From: Costus lasius
Lineage: Eukaryota > Streptophyta > Magnoliopsida > Zingiberales > Costaceae
DNA length: 64,000 nt
Direction of reading: 5' to 3'
Assembly (NCBI GenBank): GCA_027563935.2
Contig: CM050454.1
Coordinates: 25,355,501-25,419,500 of the forward strand
Part shown: positions 44,842 through 56,040 of the stretch, one piece after another
Layout of the letters: each line of letters starts with the position of its first letter
Position numbering within the stretch: position 1 is the first letter of the stretch
Program-made: the position numbers and the translations under genes
The notes under the pieces: model-generated
What the model saw: the letters and a program-made list of their open reading frames with translations, nothing else
What the model was told of the DNA's origin: nothing
Databases searched by the model: none

Positions 44842-46598
44842 TTGTATGTATGGTTATATGATTGATTTGTGATCCTTGTTTGCGCTCTAGTATAGATCTT
44901 TTTCACATGCGAATCTACATGCTAGGTTTTAGGTGTTGGCGCATGTGTTTTGTTCATGTTTTTGCATGATCTTGTTGGCGCATGTTTAGTTTGTTGAATG
45001 GTATTTCATTAAAAACTTGTTTACTTGCGCGCAAACAATTAGATCTATATGCGCTTACTATAAACCCTTAGACGGGTTGATGGGGTTGAAGTCACCCTCT
45101 AGGTTAGATCCAATAGTCTGATCAGACCATCTGACAGCCTAGATGGATCGACCAGATGGCACCTGTGCGCAAGCACAAGGTGGCTATAGGTCGATTGCAT
45201 CATAGGCGTGTAGCGAGGTCTGGTTGAGACAACCAGTGAACACACATGAGTTAGGCCCGGGGTCACACCCGCTTGCCAGAACTCATGTTGGTTGTTCAGC
45301 CCTTGGCGCATGCATGGTTGACCACTAGGTCAACTCGAGTCAGTTAGGACTTGGTGCATGCAAGGGCATGGATCTAACTAGATTTTTGAGTGGATCCCTA
45401 TCAATGGACCGTTGTAAGGTTGTAGGGCACATAAGGAAATTAAAATTGATGCCTATGGGGTTTTCAAAATTTTATTTTCTTTGTAAGGGATCACATGATG
45501 ATTGATTGATGCCATATGCTTGTTTATTTAATCTTATGTGGGATGCCCAATTTAATGTGTGCTGTGCTGGGGCCTGCGAGCCTGGAATTAAACTTGTAAA
45601 TTAATTTGTATTGTGATCTGCGAATCACATTTTTAATTAATTTATTGTATAATTGACCTGCGAGTCAAGCTTGTCTAGATAGATCAAAATGTATTTTGAT
45701 TAGACAAGAGCTCAAAAGCACACATTGTAGAGGCGCATTCAGCTGGTGGGCGCACCTGAGCTGCATTGAGCGCTAGGGCCCTGGGTTGGACCAGATGAGA
45801 TGCAAAAGACCCAAGAAGCAAGTGAAGACTTAAGATAACTTAAGGTCTTACTTAGGGTTCATGGGCTTTTACCACATAAGATCAGCATGCTTTCTATTTA
45901 CTGCTTTTATAATTAGAATTGCATGAGTTTATCTTCTGCTATAGCCATAGGATTTGCCTGATAGTAAGAAGATAAAAGACCGTTAAAATCCAACGCATCA
46001 ATATCAAGCTCGTAAGCCTTCTGACGCGAAACCTCACTGTTCTGATTATCGTTGGAGCCGTGTTGTACCCACTCAGTGGGCACGTCTATCTATCTTCAGA
46101 CGGTGCGGGATTTCACCTGCGTGTTACAGAGAAGGGATTTATCGCTTCTCGTTGCTTAGCATAGCACGTGGTGGTCCAGGGAGTAGGTCGGGTCAGCTTG
46201 ACCATGTAGGCTACATATGTGGTGCATATGGTAGCACATGGAGGCAGCCATCTGTGGGGTCAGAGATTGTGTTGTACCAACTCAGTTGGCACAGTCTGCT
46301 GGATTGCCCAGATGAAGGGGAATCGCACGGGTTGGCGATTGGCAGGGACTGCCTACCAGAAATTAGTACTTGTATTCTCTGTGCATCTTATCTCGCCTGA
46401 GCGGGACGCGGAGACCAAGTATGAAATCTGGATCCCATCTCACTAAAAGAGTGTTACTCTTTCGGACTGTTTTAATGGATTTTTCAGTCAGATAAAATAG
46501 TGAGAAAAGAATCTTTCTTAAGTCCTGGATTGATTCTAAACATTGATACTGACCTTGCTGTTCTTGCATTGTTGTAGATTCCTGCAGCAACGAACACC
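44842..46598 (+). other. A4 leader (about 1.76 kb)
   Basis: Long non-coding leader. Its last 540 bases hold the hairpins listed separately. The acceptor-like TTGCATTGTTGTAG ends at 46577, 21 nt before gag. The leader lacks the 56-bp module present in A0, A1 and A2. It contains several ATGs that scanning ribosomes would meet before gag. Confidence 0.8.
46059..46489 (+). other. Leader stem-loops hp1 to hp5 of A4
   Basis: Hp1 46059-46084: CGTG/CACG, bulge TTGTA, CCCAC/GTGGG, loop TCA. Hp2 46265-46296: GATTGTG/CACAGTC (one G-U), bulge TTGTA, CCAAC/GTTGG, loop TCA. Hp3 46377-46413: CTCTGT/GCGGAG, 8-nt 5' bulge, TCTCGC/GCGGGA, loop CTGA. Then GGATCCCATCTCACT (46430-46444), hp4 46446-46462: AAAGAGT/ACTCTTT, loop GTT, and hp5 46465-46489: GACTG/CAGTC. 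Hp2, hp3 and hp4 have counterparts in Copia-B copy B3 with co-varying pairs. Confidence 0.7.
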
Positions 46599-49500
46599 AT
46601 GAGCTTCAATGTGCGATCCCTACTGGAAAGGGAGAAGTTTGCTGGGCCAAACTTCTCAGACTGGTTCGGACACCTTAAGATCGTTCTTAAGGCAGAGAGG
46701 AAACTGTATGTCCTCGAGACGGCTATACCGCCTCAACCCGCTGCGAACGCCGCAAGGGCGGTTCGTGAAGCCTATGAAAAGCACGTCAATGATAGCATTG
46801 ATGTCGCTTGCCTGATGCTAGCGTCTATGACGCCACCGCTGCAGCGTCAGCATGAGGATATGTCGGCTATAGAAATTATAGCGAACCTCAAGATGCTGTA
46901 TGCTGCACAGGCGAGGACAGAACGCTATAATCTGACAAAGCTTTTCTTTCAGAGCAAACTGGCTGAAGGAAGCCCAGTGGGAGCTCACGTGCTCAAGATG
47001 ATTGGGCACAAGGAGGCTCTAAAAAAACTAGGGCATACCATCAATCAGGAGCTTGCTGTAGACATTATTCTGCAGTCTCTCCCACCCTCTTTCGATGCGT
47101 TCATTATTAACTTTAATATGAACAAAATCGATTGTACTCCGGCAGAGCTGCTGAATATGCTCTTGACTACTGAGGAGACTCTGAAGGGAAAGCCTTCAAC
47201 CTCTGTCTTAATGGTTCCTTCTAGGAACAAGAAGAAGGGGAAGAAGGGCAAGGCCCCTGTCAAGAGCTACAGCAAGGCTCTGAAGCAAAAGGTCAAGCGG
47301 TCAAAGGAATACAGATGTTTCCACTGTGGCCAGCTGGGTCACTGGAAAAAGGACTGTAAAGCGCTCCAAGGAGATAAGAGGGGAAGCATTGCTTCTGGCT
47401 CAGGTATTTACGTGACGGAAGTCATGGTTTCATCTTCTTCTATATCATGGGTGTTGGACACTGCATGTGGAGTTCACATTTGTTCAAATGTGCAGGAACT
47501 CAAGAGAAGAAGACAGGTGGGACAGCATGAGGTGGACCTACGCGTTGGAAACGGGGCACGGGTTGCTGCTGTTGCTGTAGGAGACTATTTCATCTCATTA
47601 CCATCTGGCATTGTATTAGAACTAAACAGTTGTTACTTTGTTCCCAGTATTACTAAAAATATTATCTCTATTCCTGCTCTTGTCAGGAAAGGATTTGCCT
47701 TTGAATGCAATATTTCAAAGTGTGTACTTTCTCTTGATAATATTGTTTATGCTACTGGTTCAATTAACAATGGGTTATTCATGTTGGACATGGAAAATTC
47801 TATACAAAATATTGATAATAAGAAAGCCAAGTATGCTGATGACAGCACCTTGTTATGGCATAGTCGTTTAGGCCATATTAACAAGAAGCGCATTAAGCGG
47901 TTGCATGATCATGGACTGCTGGGATCATTCTCCTATAAGGAGATTGATACATGCAAAGCTTGTTTGATGGGTAAAATGACGAAGTCACCTTTTCCTCACA
48001 AAGGTCAAAGGGCTTCAGGTTTACTTGACCTAATACACAGCGATGTGTGTGGGCCATTTAGTAAACATGCTAGAGGTGGCTATCAGTACTTCATTACCTT
48101 TACTGATGATTTCAGTAGATATGGATATGTCTATTTAATGAGACATAAAAGTGAATCTATTGACAAGTTCAAAGAGTTCAAAAATGAAGTACAGAATTAG
48201 CTAGGCTGAAATATCAAGGCACTTCGTTCTGATCGAGGTGGAGAATACTTGAGCCATGCGTTTACTGACTATCTAAAAGAGTGTGGGATTATCTCACAGC
48301 TCACTACGCCAGGAACACCGCAGTGGAATGGTGTGTCCGAGAGGAGAAATAGAACGTTACTTGATATGGTTCGTTCTATGATGAGTCAGGCTACTCTACC
48401 TTACTCCTTTTGGGGATTTGCACTGGAAACAGCTGCAAAGCTACTAAACCGAGTGCCATCCAAGGCAGTTTCAAAGACGCCATATGAGTTATGGTATGGG
48501 AAACAGCCTAGCTTGACATTTATTAAGATCTGGGGTTGCGAGGCTTATGTCAAAAAGCTCGCCTCTGGGAAACTGGAGAGCAGATCTGACAAATGTATCT
48601 TTGTCGGTTACCCTAAGGAAACTAAGGGTTATTATTTCTACGATCCCAAAGAGAACAAGGTATTTGTTGCTCGGACGGCTATTTTTCTTGAGAAGGAATT
48701 TCTTCTGCAAGAGGCCAGTGGGAGAGAAATAAAACTGGATGAGAATCCAGAAGAAGGACAAAGTGCTCAAGCAGAGTTGGATGAGCCTGAGCTGGTAGAA
48801 CAGGTTATTGAACAACCTGAGGCTCAGATATCACGGGAACCGCGTAGATCGGGAAGGATCCGTCAACCGCCTGAGCGCTATGACGGAGTCTACATCATTG
48901 GTAATGATGAACCCCTCACTTATGCGGATGCGGTCAGTGGACCGGAGTCAGCTAGATGGCTTGAAGCTATGCGAGCCGAGATGGACTCCATGTCAGATAA
49001 CCAAGTCTGGGATTTGGTTGATCCGCCTCTGGGAGTAATCCCTATAGGCTGTAAATGGATCTTCAAGAAGAAGATTGACATGGATGGTAACGTAGTTACC
49101 TGTAAAGGCAGGCTAGTTGCGAAAGGTTTCAAACAAATCTACGGGATAGATTATGATGAAACTTTCTCACTTGTAGCCATGTTTAAGTCTATTCGGATTC
49201 TTTTCGCGATAGCTGCATATTACGATTATGAGATCTGGCAGATGGATGTGAAGACGGCTTTCCTTAATGGAAATCTGGATGAGGATGTGTATATGACACA
49301 ACCAGAAGGTTTCACTAATCCATCAGATTGTCATAAAATATGCAAGTTAAAGAAGTCCATTTATGGACTGAAACAAGCATCTAGAAGCTGGAATATTCGT
49401 TTTGATGAATCAATCTCTAAGTTTGGTTTCATCAAGAACGAAGATGACCCGTGTGTATATAAGAGCTTTAGTGGGAGCGTGATTACTTTCCTAGTCCTCT

Positions 49501-50483
49501 ACGTCGATGACATCTTAATCATTGGAAACGATATTCCTGAACTGCATGCTGTTAAAGCATGGTTAGGAAAATGTTTTCAGATGAAAGATCTAGGAGAAGC
49601 AGCCTATGTGTTAGGTGTGAAGATCTACAGAGATAGATCTAAGAGGCTTCTCGGGCTGTGCCAGAGTACTTACATCGATAAAGTCCTGGAAAGATTTCAT
49701 TCAGAGAATTCTAAAAGGGGATATCTTCCAGTCAGACATGGTCTGAATCTTTCGAAGAGTCAGTGTCCACAAACACAGACTGAGAAAGATGAAATGGACA
49801 ATACGCCTTATGCTTCGGCTATTGGGTCCATTATGTATGCGATGTTGTGTACTCGCCCAGACGTCGCTTACGGGTTAAGCGTGACCAGTCGATTCCAAAG
49901 TAATCCAGGTCAGGCACACTGGATTGCAGTCAAGAACATTTTGAAATATCTGCGGAGGACCAAAGATATGTTCTTGATGTATGGTGGTCAGGAAGAACTC
50001 AGTATTGAAGGATATACTGACGCTTCGTTCCAGTCTGACCAGGATGATTTCCGATCGCAATCAGGCTATGTATTTAGCTTGAATGGAGGAGCAGTGGTGT
50101 GGAAGAGTTTCAAACAGTCTACTATTGCTGATTCCACAACAGAAGCCGAGTATGTTGCAGCCTCGGAAGCATCCAAGGAGGCAGTGTGGATTCGTAAGTT
50201 CATTCAGGAACTTGGTGTTGTTCCTTCGAGTGCACATCCTTTGGTTATCTTCTGTGATAACACTGGAGCAATTGCACAAGCAAAGGAGCCACGGTCGCAC
50301 CAGAAGTCCAAGCACATACAGAGACGGTTTCACTTGATCCGGGAGATCATTGATCGTGGCGAGATCAAAATCTGCAAGGTACATACAGATGACAATCTGG
50401 CTGACCCGCTTACCAAGCCTCTGGCGCAGCAGAAGCATGAGAAGCACTGTAATAATATGGGTTTGAGATTTCTCAACCATTAG
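46599..50483 (+). pseudogene. A4 gag-pol polyprotein with two adjacent nonsense codons
   Basis: 1,295 codons from MSFNVRSLLEREKFAGPNF to GLRFLNH. Gag capsid; zinc knuckle CFHCGQLGHWKKDC (240-253); protease LDTACG (Asp 287); integrase HSRLGH/CKACLMGK, SDVCGPF, SDRGGEY and VSERRNR; RT LYVDDILIIGND (Asp 970); RNase H YTDASF (Asp 1141). Two stops lie close together: TAG at 48198-48200 (codon 534) and TGA at 48207-48209 (codon 537), both in the integrase core. A3 reads CAG and CGA at these places, so each is a C-to-T change. The frame is otherwise continuous and all catalytic residues are present. Confidence 0.95.
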
Positions 50484-50490
50484 ATTAAGT

Positions 50491-50503
50491 GCAAGTGGGA
50501 GAT
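50491..50503 (+). other. Polypurine tract of A4
   Basis: GCAAGTGGGAGAT, directly before the 3' LTR at 50504. Confidence 0.9.
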
Positions 50504-52204
50504 TGTTGGGGTATGCCCTTAAGGCTAATGTTTGAGGCCTTGGGATTGTATCAGTATCATGTAATAAACTTTTATGTTTATAAAGGCAATGGTTGTTATT
50601 CAGTTTGTTGCATTGTCTGCTGTAATAAGGGTACTTCTGAGTAATGTCTCAAAGCTGTTCAGCTAGGCTGACATGCTATATGTCCTTAGTCGAAATATCT
50701 TGGTGAACATGAGACAGCCTTGATATGGTTAAGACTAATATGTGTTCTAATCTTATAGGATGCTTCGAGCATGGAATAAGATGTAGACTCATGGGTACAT
50801 TGGATGTACTGGACAGACCCTACTAGGATATTCAATTGCTTGTCACAATGTGAATAATCCTTGTTTGCATCAAGTGGCACATGTCCTTTGACTTGAGATC
50901 ACTTGTGTTTCTAAATGATGATTGCCATTGTTTTGAGGTGGTTTAATATCATTTGAAACATAATGATTATAGACTATCTTGGATGGTGAGCTTGAGTCAG
51001 GTTAGGGCACTAGTGATAGATAAAGGATTGCCGTCTCCTTGTTTAAGGAGTGTGATGTTCTAATGGGGCCCCCCCTGGATGAGATGATTGAGAAAGTGTA
51101 TGGCCATACCCAGGTGACTGTGTTCATCTGATCTAATCATGCTCATCATATTGGAGTTACAGGCTTGACACGCTTGTCCAATAAGAACATCCAGTGGCAA
51201 AGGACACATGCATGCCTAGTCAAATGGATTCACTCTTGAGCTGTGGTTTGGGTGTAGTCTTGGAAGACTCTTTCCTTTATATCGGGAGACAGTGATGTGT
51301 TGCTAGATACCCCTCACTGATCGTGATAACGTAAGTTATCGTTACCGACATTTAAAGGAAACCCTCAGGGTCGCACAATTTGATGATATGGCTTACTTAA
51401 GTCAGATCGTGTGGACTGAATTGTTTCGGTTCAGTTTAAAGGGATTTAAACTCTGATTGTAAGTGAGATCTAGTCTGATCATGTTTGATTGATTAGGGCT
51501 TGAGATCGGTAAGCTTCGATCGAGAGTGTTGATGCTAGATCGATCAGATCAGGAGCATCAGAAGATGAATGGTCAGATCTAGGACCTTAGGGTTTAATTC
51601 GATCTTGACTTAATGCTTGGGCTAATTCGGTTTGGTCATTGAACCAAAGACCTTGAACCGGCTCATGATTGAGTGCTTGGTTCAATGTGAATAAGTGAGT
51701 TTCGAATAGTTCAACGCAAAACGTTTTGGAATTAAAGACTTTCTATAATTGGAAAGTCGGTTTTTCAAGTGAAAAACGTCTCCACGTTTTGGCTGAACGT
51801 CTCCACTTCGTGTGGATCGTTGTCTCGCTTCTTCCTCTCGCGGACTCTCGGGTGTAGAGAAGAGAACTCACGCCGAAGTCTAGTGGAGAAAGCCGAGCAA
51901 GTCTTTCATCACCCCGACAAGCGATCAAAGACACTTTGGTGCCTTGCTAGCACAAGGAGCGATCGAAGTGTAGGCCTTCTTCCTCTTGTGTGCGATTCCT
52001 TTGGAGAAGAAGCAATCGAGTCTTTGCTTCCAAGGCATCATCTAAACTATGGCATCGGTATGACCCTTTGTTGATTTTAGCAACCTTTCATCTAGTTGAT
52101 TATATATCATACATGCGATTTTTGAATCCCTAATTTCCGCCATGCAAAGGTTTCAGTTATGCATGTTTAGGGTTCTCGCCCCCCTCTCGAAAGGGTTTTC
52201 TTCA
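50504..52204 (+). repeat. 3' LTR of A4 (1,701 bp)
   Basis: Same length as the 5' LTR. Differences seen include C/A near 43228, C/A near 43390, T/C near 43464 and G/T near 44814 (5' copy numbering). Confidence 0.96.
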
Positions 52205-52209
52205 CCATA

Positions 52210-52454
52210 CACCAGTCTCACATGTACCAAAGGTGTCCCATATCTGCTAAGGTACCTTGACTGGGGATAGCTTATGAGAATGGATCCAACCAAACTCCTG
52301 GGACATTATTTATGCAACTCTATACATCAACGCAGGTAGAAAAGTCTGCATAATAATGACCATGCCTCTATAAAGAATAATAGTTCTATCAAAGTACATT
52401 CAAACAATGTCTGACCATGTACATACATTGGTATGCAGGGCATATACACCAACA
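52210..52454 (-). mobile_element. Decayed solo Copia-B LTR, right part
   Basis: Continues the antisense LTR of 41089-43121 after the A4 insertion and ends GCATATACACCAACA, the reverse complement of the Copia-B LTR start. B2 gag follows directly. Confidence 0.85.
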
Positions 52455-55400
52455 GTCCCTGCCCCCTAGCTTCAGTCCGTTTATTATAAATTTCAACATG
52501 AACCGGATTGAGAGCACTAAGGAGGAACTATTGAATATGCTCCAAACAACTGAGTGCAAGATGGGTAAGACCAAACCCAATTATGTTCTTTTGGTCCCTA
52601 CGACCAAGAAGATGAAGAAGAAGGGTAAGGCACATGCTAAAGGTAGTGCCAAAGGTCATTCCAAAGCACTGAAGAAAAAGGCAAAGAAGTCAAAGGAATA
52701 GATGTGCTTCCATTGTGGCGAGCAGGGTCACTAGAGGAGGGACTACAAGCAACTTCAAAACGAGGAGAGGAAAGACAAGGCCTTGTCTTCTAGCTCTGGT
52801 ATTTATGTTACCGAAGTCAACCATTCTACTTCTATGACATGGGTATTGGATACTGCATGCGGAGCTCAAATTTGTACAATATGCAAGGGCTCAAGAAAAG
52901 TAGATCGGTGTGGCCTGGAGAGATTGACCTCCGAGTTGGCAACGGGGCACAGGTTGCTGCTCTTGTTGTAGGAATTTTGACCCTCTCCCTACCTTTTGGA
53001 CTTCAGTTAGGGCTAGATCATTGCTATTATGTACCTTAGCTTACTAAGAACATTGTATCCATTCCTTGCTTGGCAAAGAAAGGATATAAATTTGAAATAA
53101 ATGAGAACTCTTATTCTTTTTCATTCGCAAATATGTTTTTTGGGAAGGGTACTTTATGCAATGGTTTATAAGTCTTGCACATGGATAGCTCTATTTGTAA
53201 CATAAATAGTAAGCAGATCAAACTGAGTGGTTCAGTTGGTGCTTTCTTATGGCATTGTCAATTAGCCCAAATTAACCAGAATTGCAAATGGGTTGTTAGA
53301 TTCAAGCTCCTTGGAGGAGTTTGATACTTGTGAGCCTTGTTTATTAGGAAAGAAGACAAAACCACCCTTCACCAATATTGGTGAGAGGGCAGTAGGTCTA
53401 TTGGATCTTATATACAGTGATGTGTGTGGGCCATTCAGTAAACAAGCTAGAGGAGGGTACAACTACTTCATCACATTTATTGAAAACTTCAGTAGATATG
53501 GTTTTGTCTATTTAATGAGACATAAATTTGAATCATTTGAGCAATTTAAGGAGTTCAGATGTGAACTAGAGAACCAGCTTGGTAGATCTATCAAAACTCT
53601 TCGATTAAATCGTAGTAGAAAGTACCTGAGCGGTGAGTTCTTTGACTATCTTAGAGAGTGTGGGATCCTGTACCAACTCACTCCTCCTGGAACACCTCAA
53701 TGGAATAGTGTGTCTAAGAGGAGAAATCGAACCTTATTGGACGTGGTCCGATCTATGATGAGTCATGCAACTCCACTACCCTCATTCTGGGGTCATGCAC
53801 TTGAGACAGCTTTACTCATAATGAATAACATTCCATCTACGAGTGTCTCAAGGATTCCATACGAGGTATAGAGTGGGAGATGCCCTAACCTCTCTTTTAT
53901 CAGTATCTGGGGATGTGAGGCTTATGGCAAACATCAGGATTATAGAAGCTAAAACCCAGATTTGATAAATGTGTATTTATGGGGTATCCTAAGGAAACTA
54001 AATGATACTGCTTCTATGTCCCTACCAAGAATAAAGTCTTTGTTCCTCGGGGTGTTGTCTTTCTAGAAAAAGAATTTCTTATGAAAGAAGTTAGTGGGAG
54101 GAAGTTTAACTTAGATGAGGTCCAAGTGCAACCATAAGACACAGAGATGGAACCTGAGCCACCTACACTGGTTGCTAGGCAACCAAAGCTTAGACATAGG
54201 TCCCACGTAGGTCTAGGAGGATTCGTTGTGCACCTGAGAGGTATGGGTCACTGCCGACCCAACATGAATGGATCTTCATCATTGAGGATGAACTTAGGAT
54301 CTATGATGAGGCGGTCGCTGGATCAGACTCCAAGAGATGGCTTGAGGCCATGCGATCCAAGATGGATTCCATGTCAGCTAACCATGTCTGGATTTGGTTG
54401 AGCTGCTTGATGGGGTAAAACCCATAGACTATAAATGGGTCTTCAAAAGGAAGACTAACATGGATGACAACATAGTTACCTATAAGGGTAGACTAGTAGC
54501 TACAGGATTCAGACAAGTCCACGGGGTGGACTATGATGAAACCTTCTCGCCAGTTGCCATGATCAAATCCATTCGGATTCTTCTTGCTATAGCTGCATAT
54601 CATGAATATGAGATATGGCAGATAGATGTTAAGACAACATTCCTTAATGAGAAGCTGACAGTGGATGTGTATATGACATAACCTGATGGCTTCATCCATC
54701 CTGCAAATGCCAATAAGGTCTGCAGGCTAAAGAAATCTATTTATGAATTAAAGGAAGCATCTCGAAGTTAGAATTTTTGGTTTGATGAAGCTGTGAGAGA
54801 TTATGACTTTATCAAAAGTGAAGATGACGCCTGTGTGTATAGAAAATTCAGTGGGAGCTTGGTGACTTTTCTGGTCATGTATGTCGATGACATACTACTC
54901 ATCGGAAATGACATCCCTGGTCTTCAGTCTGTGAAGACATGGTTGGGGAAGTGTTTCGAGATGAAAGACTTAGGGGAGACGCCTTTATCCTAGGCGTGAG
55001 GATCTACTAGGATAGATCCAAGAGGATCTAGGCCCTTAGTCAAAGTACCTACATTGATAAGGTCCTAGAGAGGTTCAACTTGGAGCAATCCAAGAAAGGC
55101 TACCTTCTAGTGAGACATGACCTTACTCTCTCGAAGAGCCAGTGTCCCACTACATAGGCTGAGACGGATGATACGAGTCAAATGCCCTATGCTTCGGCAT
55201 TAGGCTCGATCATGTATGCAATATTGTGTACTAGACCAGATGTGGCATATGCTATGGGCATAACCAGCTGATACCAATCCAATCTTGGTCTGCAGCACTG
55301 GGTGGCTATAAAGAATATCCTTGAGTATCTAAAAAGAACTAAGGATTTGTTCTTGGTCTATAGGGGACAGGAAGAGCTCAGTGTTCAGGGCTACATTGAT

Positions 55401-55862
55401 GCGTCATTCCAGTTTGACCCTAATGACTTCAGATCGTAGGTAGGCTATGTGTTCAAAATCAATGGAGGTGCTATATACTGGAAAAGCTTCAAGCAATACA
55501 CCATAGCTGATTCTATAACCGAGGCTGAGTAAGTCGCCACTTATGAGGCAGCCAAAGAGGCCGTTTAGATAAGGAAGTTCATTTCTGATCTGTAGGTGGT
55601 TCCAACTGCTGTGGATCCCATTGAGTTCTATTGTGACAACAATGGGGCTATTGCAAAAGCAAATGAACCACGGTCTCATCAAAGGTACAAACTCATACTC
55701 AGGAGATTTCACCAGATTAGAGAGATTATTGACCGAGATGATGTCAATATTAGTAGAGCTGACACACTGAACAATCTAGCAAACCCACTGATGAAGGCTT
55801 TGGCACAGCAGAAGCATGATGGTCATACGTGGGATATGGGGTTGAGGTTCCTCAACCTCTAG
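52455..55862 (+). pseudogene. B2 gag-pol, right part, many stops
   Basis: Plus-strand Copia-B polyprotein remnant. Gag end and zinc knuckle with its last positions damaged (CFHCGEQGH, stop, then DYKQ). Protease LDTACGAQIC near 52850. Integrase near 53290-53870 with DVCGPFSKQARGG, but the SDRGGEY motif reads LNRSRKY and the third catalytic residue is lysine (VSKRRNR). RT with MYVDDILLIGND near 54880. RNase H ending LANPLMKALAQQKHDGHTWDMG. At least ten stops or frameshifts lie along it, including TAG before MCFHCG (52699) and TAA near 54679. This is the most decayed element in the window and the oldest layer on this side. Confidence 0.9.
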
Positions 55863-55883
55863 GTCCAGGTGCAAGTGGGAGAT

Positions 55884-56040
55884 TGTTGGTGTTTATGCCC
55901 TAAAACCTAGTTTTGGTCTATACTTTCTACTACTTGACATTGATATTTCTTATATATCATTCTGGCATTGTCGTTATCATGCTTAGATTACATATGCAAT
56001 TATGTTCTTACATGATAATGTCCCTAGAGACAGATTGGAT
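55884..56040 (+). repeat. 3' LTR of B2, first 157 bp
   Basis: Starts TGTTGGTGTTTATGCCC after the polypurine tract GCAAGTGGGAGAT (55871-55883). It ends at GATTGGAT, where an antisense Copia-B LTR begins. Confidence 0.85.

Larger units (their letters stand above)
43122..52204 (+). mobile_element. Copia-A copy A4, complete element (9,083 bp)
   Basis: Complete plus-strand Ty1/copia element. 5' LTR 43122-44822, PBS 44825-44841, leader 44842-46598, gag-pol 46599-50483, polypurine tract 50491-50503 and 3' LTR 50504-52204. Both LTRs are 1,701 bp and differ at about a dozen positions by eye. The TSD CCATA (43117-43121 and 52205-52209) interrupts the decayed Copia-B LTR. It is the reference copy for the family here. 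Confidence 0.97.
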
